Positions 58,555 to 64,000 of a stretch of 64,000 nt of DNA are shown in pieces. Below the pieces are notes generated by a model. That model was not told the DNA's origin. It did not search any database and saw nothing but the letters and a program-made list of their open reading frames with translations. Within the stretch, counting starts at the first letter, position 1. Each line of letters opens with the position of its first letter. The translations under genes were made by a program, and so were the position numbers. This DNA is from Dipteris shenzhenensis (Eukaryota > Polypodiophyta > Polypodiopsida > Gleicheniales): assembly GCA_047967505.1 (NCBI GenBank), contig CM106538.1. One strand, 5' to 3'.

Positions 58555-58834
58555 AAAGACGCCTTGTGGTCCGTGTTTTTGTTTCAAAAACAGTGAAGTG
58601 TCAAGTGCTGAATTGAGGAGTTGTGAGTTAATACAAAGAAAGAACGGATCCAACAAAGAAGAACAAGGTCATATTGTAATCAAGTTTAATGGCTGTAATT
58701 TTGCTACTTGTTTTACTCTTAATTCTTGTATAGCTCGTGAGTTTGGTTGTCAATCATTTTCTTGGAACATTAGCACTCTTGTTCATGTATGTAAAATAGT
58801 CGAACAATTCATGGATATGTTAGAGTTTAAATAG
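58555..58834 (+). pseudogene. Possible copia gag start
   Basis: Directly after the primer site a frame reads IVIKFNGCNFATC, resembling the KFNG-NF-W motif that opens copia gag proteins, then becomes unrecognisable. Gag forms the particle that packages element RNA. This is weak support from one motif plus position. Confidence 0.35.
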
Positions 58835-59027
58835 TTTGTCATTAACAAAAATGTAATGCCCTTGATTGATCTAAATGAAACACCTATAGCAACAAGCTAT
58901 CTAAAAGGGAATTGATTCTTTATTATTGAAATTCAAATTTTTTATAATTCACAAAATTGCAACTCAAGAAAATATTATCACGTCAAACTTATGAGGTGCC
59001 TATTTCGAAACTATCCCAACACAAACC

Positions 59028-59193
59028 AATAGGTTAAGTAAATATACTTAGTCTACCTTGCATATAGAATACTATGAAATATAAGCACTCTTTGATACCA
59101 CTACATTAGTAATAGGTTAAGTAAATATACTTAGTCTACCTTGCATATAGAATACTATGAAATATAAGCACTCTTTGATGCCACTGCATAAGT
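59028..59193 (+). repeat. 83-bp tandem duplication
   Basis: Two nearly identical copies start at 59028 and 59111 (aataggttaagtaaatatac). Confidence 0.9.
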
Positions 59194-59577
59194 TGTCTAT
59201 CCCAAACTCTCAACAATAGCTAGAAAGTCTTATGAGTAATGTACTTCATCTATCTTACTATAGCATCTTACTTTATGTGAATACCATAGTTGATTTTATT
59301 GTTTTTCAAAATTCAGGTAATAACTTGCTTAGCCTACTAACCATCTTAGAAAGCATGAGCCATTTCATTGATAGTTATCACAGAATTATGCCCAAATCAA
59401 TTGACCAACTTAATGTCATGTAATTTCTCCAACCTTGTATTGGATCATAGTACCCTATTAGTGTTTGGCACCTCATTAAATAAACATACACATTCCTTAT
59501 CTTTGTAATCTATGTTGAGCTAAAGTGGGATGAGCTATCATAGAAGGACTTGGATGCTATCGCAACTTGCATGGGAT
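59194..59577. other. Intergenic DNA, no gene seen
   Basis: Nothing recognised. Confidence 0.4.
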
Positions 59578-59579
59578 TT

Positions 59580-59701
59580 GGAAACAACACATTTCCAATT
59601 TCTAAAACTCTAGAGATGGGAGAAGAGGCTCCAAGAAATTGGAAGCAACATGTTTCCAAGTTCTAAAACTCTAGAGATGGAAGAAGAGGCTCCAAGAAAT
59701 A
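59580..59701 (+). repeat. 61-bp tandem duplication
   Basis: Copies at 59580 and 59641 share 'ctaaaactctagagatgg' and 'agaagaggctccaagaaat'. Confidence 0.9.
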
Positions 59702-60801
59702 TGGATGTTGATTAGAGTATTGAGGATGAATGCTTTCTCAAAGATGCTAGCACATTTAATAAAAAGAGAGATGAGAATTAAGAAGGCATCGCTATGGTAT
59801 AGGGAGGTCAATGTCAATCATATGAATCACCTAAATGAGGCCACATGGAGTAATTGGGTGTTTTATATGACAAGTTGGAAGCCTAGCTGGCAAATCCTAA
59901 CTCGATATATTTTAGGTTGATAAAGGCACTTCTTATTTTTTGGAGTGTGGTTGCAAGCTCAAGGATGAATTAGGTTTGAAAACTTTCACCAAGGCCTAGG
60001 TGTGAAAGTTCAAGGGGGACTAGAGTTGTAGGTTAAAGCTATGGCCAAGTCACATGAGGAAATTAGTGTTTAGAATTGAGTTTAGGTTTCCAAGGAGGTT
60101 TCCATCATGGCAATGTAGTCTTCACAAAGAAGAGATTGTGAAGAGTGTTAGGAGTGGGAGACTCTATTAAGAAAGGTGCAACGAGAAGGGGCGCCTTTCC
60201 CATAACTACTAGTAGCAAAAGCTTTTAGGGATCCTTTGTACTATCCTACAAAGGTGGTCGAGGACAGGAAGGGTTCCAACAACTACATGACAACATGAGG
60301 GTGGGAATCTTTTACATACTACAAAGGAAAGCAGCAACTTGCCCACTACTACAAGTAGCAAGGTGCTACAAGTGGCAACTTGCCCACTACTACAAGTAGC
60401 AAGGTGTCTCTACATCTTGCATATAAAATCTTGACCAAGGATTGATGAAGCACTGTAGCATGAACACACTGAAGTAAAAATCAACACATTCTACACCCAA
60501 ATTCCATATTCAAGGAGACACAAAGTGGTCCCTTTGCCTTTGAATGGGGTCCATCCTTGATCTAACTTGGAGATGTTATTAAGCCCTCCACTAATATGGA
60601 CCTTCGGTCATCATAAACCAAAGTTAGTCATCATGTGCACTCATCTCTGCTGGAACATGGGGGAGAATAGATGCATTGTGATGGCAAGAGGAGTGAGAAC
60701 ACAAAAGATTAGCATAGAATGGGAGAGAGGGTGGCCTAAATGAATGGCACCTCTCCTACATCAATGGAGGTAAATCCTAAATCATAGGAACTCCACAATC
60801 A
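59702..60801. other. Intergenic DNA with a 41-bp duplication
   Basis: No gene seen. A 41-bp tandem duplication (caacttgcccactactacaa) lies at 60335-60415. Confidence 0.5.
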
Positions 60802-60877
60802 TAGGCACCACCCCATGTGGGGGCCTTTGCATTACATCATCACCGGTGTCATGGCCTATGGCACTAAGTGTGCCTCT

Positions 60878-60942
<65 letters not shown>

Positions 60943-61006
60943 CCATATGACTGCTAGTGGATGCACACATGCTCCTAGCAAGCCCTTGATCACACATATC
61001 CCAGCA
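60802..61006 (-). repeat. Terminal repeat copy (3' LTR on minus strand)
   Basis: 205 bp, containing a pure AC run of 30 units at 60881-60940. It is nearly identical to 61904-62062 apart from that run. Confidence 0.8.
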
Positions 61007-61557
61007 TATCCCCTCTCAAGGGTTTGCCTCATGCTACGTCAAAGGATACATCTAGTCACATAATTTCTCATGCCATCTCATGGTGGTCAAGGATAAATCT
61101 ATGGCTAGGATCTCATGCTAGCAAAGGTGCCCAAGGGTCAAGGTTTACAAAAATGGGATAGATCCCCCCAAAATGGTTCTCTCCCTTGCATGTACAAGGA
61201 TGAATCTTAGGCCTTTGTGTGGACCTAGTTTCTCATTTCTACAAGAGGTACCATGGGGGTAAACACATATCACATGGCCTACATCATATGGTGACCAGAG
61301 GTGATTTACAAAATACAAAACACATAACATTCTTTTTGGAGTACTATTCCAGGCAGAGAACGTCAAAATTTGACCAAGTGATGATAAATAAAGTTCAAAA
61401 GACAAAGTGTTCAAAAGGCATAATCTTTATCTTCTACCACAAAGTTTGATTCTTCATTTGTTGATGGAGTCTTTCCTTCAGCAAGATTGCCTTTGTTGTT
61501 GATGCAGCTCTTCTTCACATGAAATGCTTCATTCTCTTGGGAGTCATTCCTCTCTTC

Positions 61558-61779
61558 TTAGGCTTGTCTCTTGGACAGCAGCTGTAGAGAAAACCTTTTT
61601 AGGTGGCAATACTCCATAGTATGGTTGGGTACTCCACAGAAGGCACATATCTTTTTCTTGGTGTTCACCTTGATGAAATATTCACCATTACAGGGCTTTA
61701 CTCTCACTCTTGGCTTCTTTTGGAATGCTTTCCTTTGAGATACATAGTCAATGTCAGAGGAACTATATGATGAAGGCAT
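61558..61779 (-). pseudogene. Gag fragment with CCHC zinc knuckle
   Basis: A minus-strand frame of 73 codons reads basic text (KKPRVRVKPCNGEYFIKV), then CAFCGVPNHTMEYC, an intact C-X2-C-X4-H-X4-C knuckle used by gag proteins to bind RNA. The rest of gag is not visible. It lies between the two terminal repeats and in the orientation their ends predict. Confidence 0.65.
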
Positions 61780-61903
61780 ATTGGGAAGGTCTTACCACTA
61801 ATGTGGCAGTGTCCAGTCCCTTACAAAGAAGTCTCCTTCTCCACAAGTATAATTGGTTGGAGAGAGAGTTAAATACCCCAAACTCTTAGCATAAAGGAAA
61901 TTC

Positions 61904-62062
61904 TAGGCACCACCCCATGTGGGGGCCTTTGCATTACATCATCACCTATGTCATGGCCTATGGCACTAAGTGTGCCTCTTCTACACACACACACACAACC
62001 ATGTGACTGCTAGTGGATGCACACATGCTCCTAGCAAGCCCTTGATCACACATATCCCAACA
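61904..62062 (-). repeat. Terminal repeat copy (5' LTR on minus strand)
   Basis: 159 bp, the same sequence as 60802-61006 but with only 7 AC units (61983-61996). The 46-bp length difference is exactly the microsatellite difference. Confidence 0.8.
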
Positions 62063-62076
62063 ATCTCCACTCTCCA

Positions 62077-62890
62077 AACCAAAGTTGGATTATCATGTCA
62101 TCTCATGACCACATTCAAGTCAACTACAAACCAACGTTGGGCTATCCTGTTTGTATAGGGTTTGCAGTTATGATATCTAGCCATGCTTATTCTAAAGCAG
62201 ACGTGGGTTAGTGTCAACTCTAAGCTAGAGTTGGGTTTTATGTCCACTCATTATGGTCAACAAGCAAAGTACTTTTTTGTCTCGCATCTCTCCCTCTACT
62301 TGTTTGTCTATTTGTGGAAGGGTAGTGTTGGGGTTGCATTTGAGGGGTGCGATCATCTGATGTGAATTCCATTTGTGATCTGAGGCAAAACCTTGGGTAC
62401 TCTGAACCAAGTTGGGTATCATGTCCATTCATGTACCAAAGTTGAGTTATTATGTGCACTCATGTTTGCTCCATTCATGTCCATTCATGTACCAAAGTTG
62501 AGTTAATATGTGCACTCGTGTTTGCTCCAAACCCGAGCGAAGTTATCACGATCTGAGTGAAGCTATCATGGTGAAACTCAAGAGCTACCACGTTTGCACA
62601 TGTTCGCTCCGAACCAGAGTTGGGTTATGAGGTTGATTCATGTGGGTTGATGAACTAGAGGGCATCACGTCCTCTCAAGCAAGTCCTTTTTTGCCTGGTC
62701 AACTTGCTTGCTCAAGTGAACTGGGGCTTGTCCACGTTGGACCAAAGTTGGGTTAGCAAGTGTCCTCTCTGAATGAGAGCCGGGTGATGATGGCCACGGG
62801 GCTCCGAAGGTCATGTTGACAGGCGCAAACCAAGGTTGGGTTGTGATGTGAGCACTCAAGTGAGAGGTGGGTTATGATGTGATGGTCTAA
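62077..62890 (+). repeat. Imperfect repeats of ACCAAAGTTGGGTTATCATG
   Basis: At least ten diverged copies of a 30-70 bp unit: 'ccaaagttgggttatcatgt' followed by 'ccactcatg'-like text. They run up to about 150 bp before the TWD1-like start codon. A single related copy lies at about 60620. Confidence 0.7.
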
Positions 62891-63039
62891 CAAGCAAGTA
62901 CTTAAATGTCTCAAGAGAGTATGTGGATTGAAGATGCTCTGTGAGCTTGTGTTGCAGCCATGGCTCTCTGACCTTGCATCTTCATCCTCCTCTTGCCTAA
63001 CTGCCTTCCCCCTTAGCATCCATTGCTCTGCACTTCACC

Positions 63040-63465
63040 ATGAACCAGCAAGCCACTCGCCCAGAAATCCAGCAAGATGAATCAGAGTCCTCCGATGGTT
63101 TGCTCTCTCTCTCTCTCTCTCTCTCTCAAAGCTCCTTTGCCTGCTCACAGTTCCTTGATTTTCTCTTCAAATTTTGTCCATCCTGCCTCTACCTGTGCGC
63201 TTTGAGCGTTTCTGCCGGCCTGCACGCAGCTGATTGGACACTTCCCGAGTTGCATGAACGCCCATGACAGTTTTCGCTTGTGTTTCAGGCAATGACGACG
63301 CAGTCCAAGTTGAGGGCTCCGTTTTTAAAAGCGCCGCTGTCGAGCGAGACGAAGCATTGCCACCCAAAGTCGCGTCGGAACTGGAAGTGCTGCATGAGGG
63401 AGTGACAAAACAAATCGTAAAGGAGGGTCATGGAAAGCCTCCTTCGCAACATTCCACTTGCTTTT
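63040..63465 (+). CDS. TWD1: TWISTED DWARF1/FKBP42-like immunophilin, first two exons
   Basis: Exon 1 is 63040-63097 (ATG in cacttcaccATGAACC) and exon 2 is 63289-63465. The split Gly codon joins in phase, with donor gtttgc and acceptor tgtttcag. The joined text is acidic and then reads LPPKVASELEVLHEGVTKQI and VKEGHGKPPSQHSTCF. This matches the stretch just before the FKBP domain of plant FKBP42. The next codon begins with T, consistent with the Leu expected there. In the family a peptidyl-prolyl-isomerase-like domain, TPR repeats and a C-terminal membrane anchor follow; the protein helps auxin-exporting ABCB transporters reach the plasma membrane. Those exons lie beyond the window. A CT-rich Y-patch-like tract precedes the gene (62980-63010), and intron 1 holds a CT microsatellite. 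Confidence 0.82.
63102..63127 (+). repeat. CT microsatellite in TWD1-like intron 1
   Basis: A run of CT dinucleotides just after the exon 1 donor. Confidence 0.95.
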
Positions 63466-64000
63466 GTGAGTGTGCGTTGAGGTTTATGCAGTGAGATTTA
63501 CTTCATTGTGAAACTATTTCAACAAGAGGGTACCTCTATAGATCAACGTACAGACAGGATCTTTGTCCAGGGAATGTTATGACCGAGTCTTATAGGAGTA
63601 AGCGTGCTTCGCTGTTGGGAATAGATACTTAAGACTGGCAAAATTGATATTTCTTGTATACGACAGAGGCCAACAACTCTCTTTCTCAATCAATGTGTGT
63701 CCATCTGTGACTTCTTTTCCCTGGAACAATATAACATCTCCAACGCATCACAACAATGCAGCGATAAAATAATTGACATGGCAAGCTTGCTTTAAGAGGT
63801 ACTATAATTTGCCAAGGTAGTTGAGCAATCGGCTGAATGCTTTGTGGACTTGTCAAGGCTTTGCATGGAAACTATCATTCTCGGAGACTGGGTCTTCCCA
63901 TATCTTTAGTTCTTGTCAAAAGTTTAAACTTTCGGGACCATTATATAAAATACAGCCTATTATGAAACATAGAGGTGAAACATCATGCCAGCGTAACAAC
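63466..64000 (+). other. TWD1-like intron 2, runs out of the window
   Basis: It starts with a strong donor (gtgagt). No acceptor followed by FKBP-domain coding text was found before the end. Confidence 0.6.

Larger units (their letters stand above)
60802..62062 (-). mobile_element. Small gag-only LTR retrotransposon (TR-GAG-like)
   Basis: Two direct repeats (60802-61006 and 61904-62062) flank about 0.9 kb with a CCHC zinc knuckle on the minus strand. On that strand the repeats begin TGCTGGGATATGTG and TGTTGGGATATGTG. The sequence just before the low-coordinate copy is a purine tract (GAGAGGGGATA), as expected before a 3' LTR. No protease, integrase or RT fits in the interior, so any movement would need helper enzymes from another element. 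Primer site and target duplication were not identified. The repeats differ mainly in microsatellite length. Confidence 0.6.

Noticed and set aside
60782-61063. Frames reading Val-Cys or Thr-His repeats
   Set aside because: Translation of the AC microsatellite.

Overview
This is plant nuclear DNA. Host genes have GT-AG introns, and there is an intronless PLS-type pentatricopeptide-repeat (PPR) gene of land-plant type, plant telomere-like CCCTAAA words, and a dense, heavily mutated mixture of plant transposable elements (LINE, Ty1/copia, Ty3/gypsy, CACTA, Helitron). The very long PLS-type PPR protein, the large TE-filled introns and the old TE mix suggest a large-genome seed-free plant such as a fern. 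That is inference; another large plant genome is not excluded.

Three host genes can be supported. The left edge carries the last five exons (1644-7330, +) of a TBC-type RabGAP, with LINE and gypsy debris in its introns. The middle carries a 971-codon intronless PPR reading frame (24497-27412, +) whose 5' end is frameshifted and whose DYW-like tail lacks the deaminase signature. The right edge carries the first two coding exons (63040-63465, +) of a TWISTED DWARF1/FKBP42-like immunophilin that runs out of the window.

Everything else is repeats and mobile-element remains. In order: a 5'-truncated LINE (9045-12189, +) with poly(A) and a 16-bp target duplication; a copia pol remnant (14641-16964, -); a Helitron helicase/DUF6570 remnant (about 18100-19415, -); array A of an 11-bp TGCTTT repeat (19526-21562); a second copia remnant (21990-24070, +) split by a 671-bp insertion; an LTR/PBS candidate; a decayed coiled-coil/RING-like gene (about 30100-31562, +) running into array B (31550-33290); a 64-bp perfect palindrome and a palindrome family; a decayed Cys-rich gene with a DDE-transposase-like layout (33727-35525, -); a near full-length LINE (35530-40330, -); a CACTA remnant with one recognisable end (about 41500-44060, +); AT-rich DNA with microsatellites and telomere-like repeats; a histone H2A fragment; several tandem repeat families; a copia LTR with primer-binding site; and a small gag-only LTR element (60802-62062, -).

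The most interesting unexplained structures are the two 11-bp-phased TGCTTT arrays, the palindromes beside array B, and the convergent RING-like and DDE-like genes that flank array B. No tRNA, rRNA or CRISPR feature was found.
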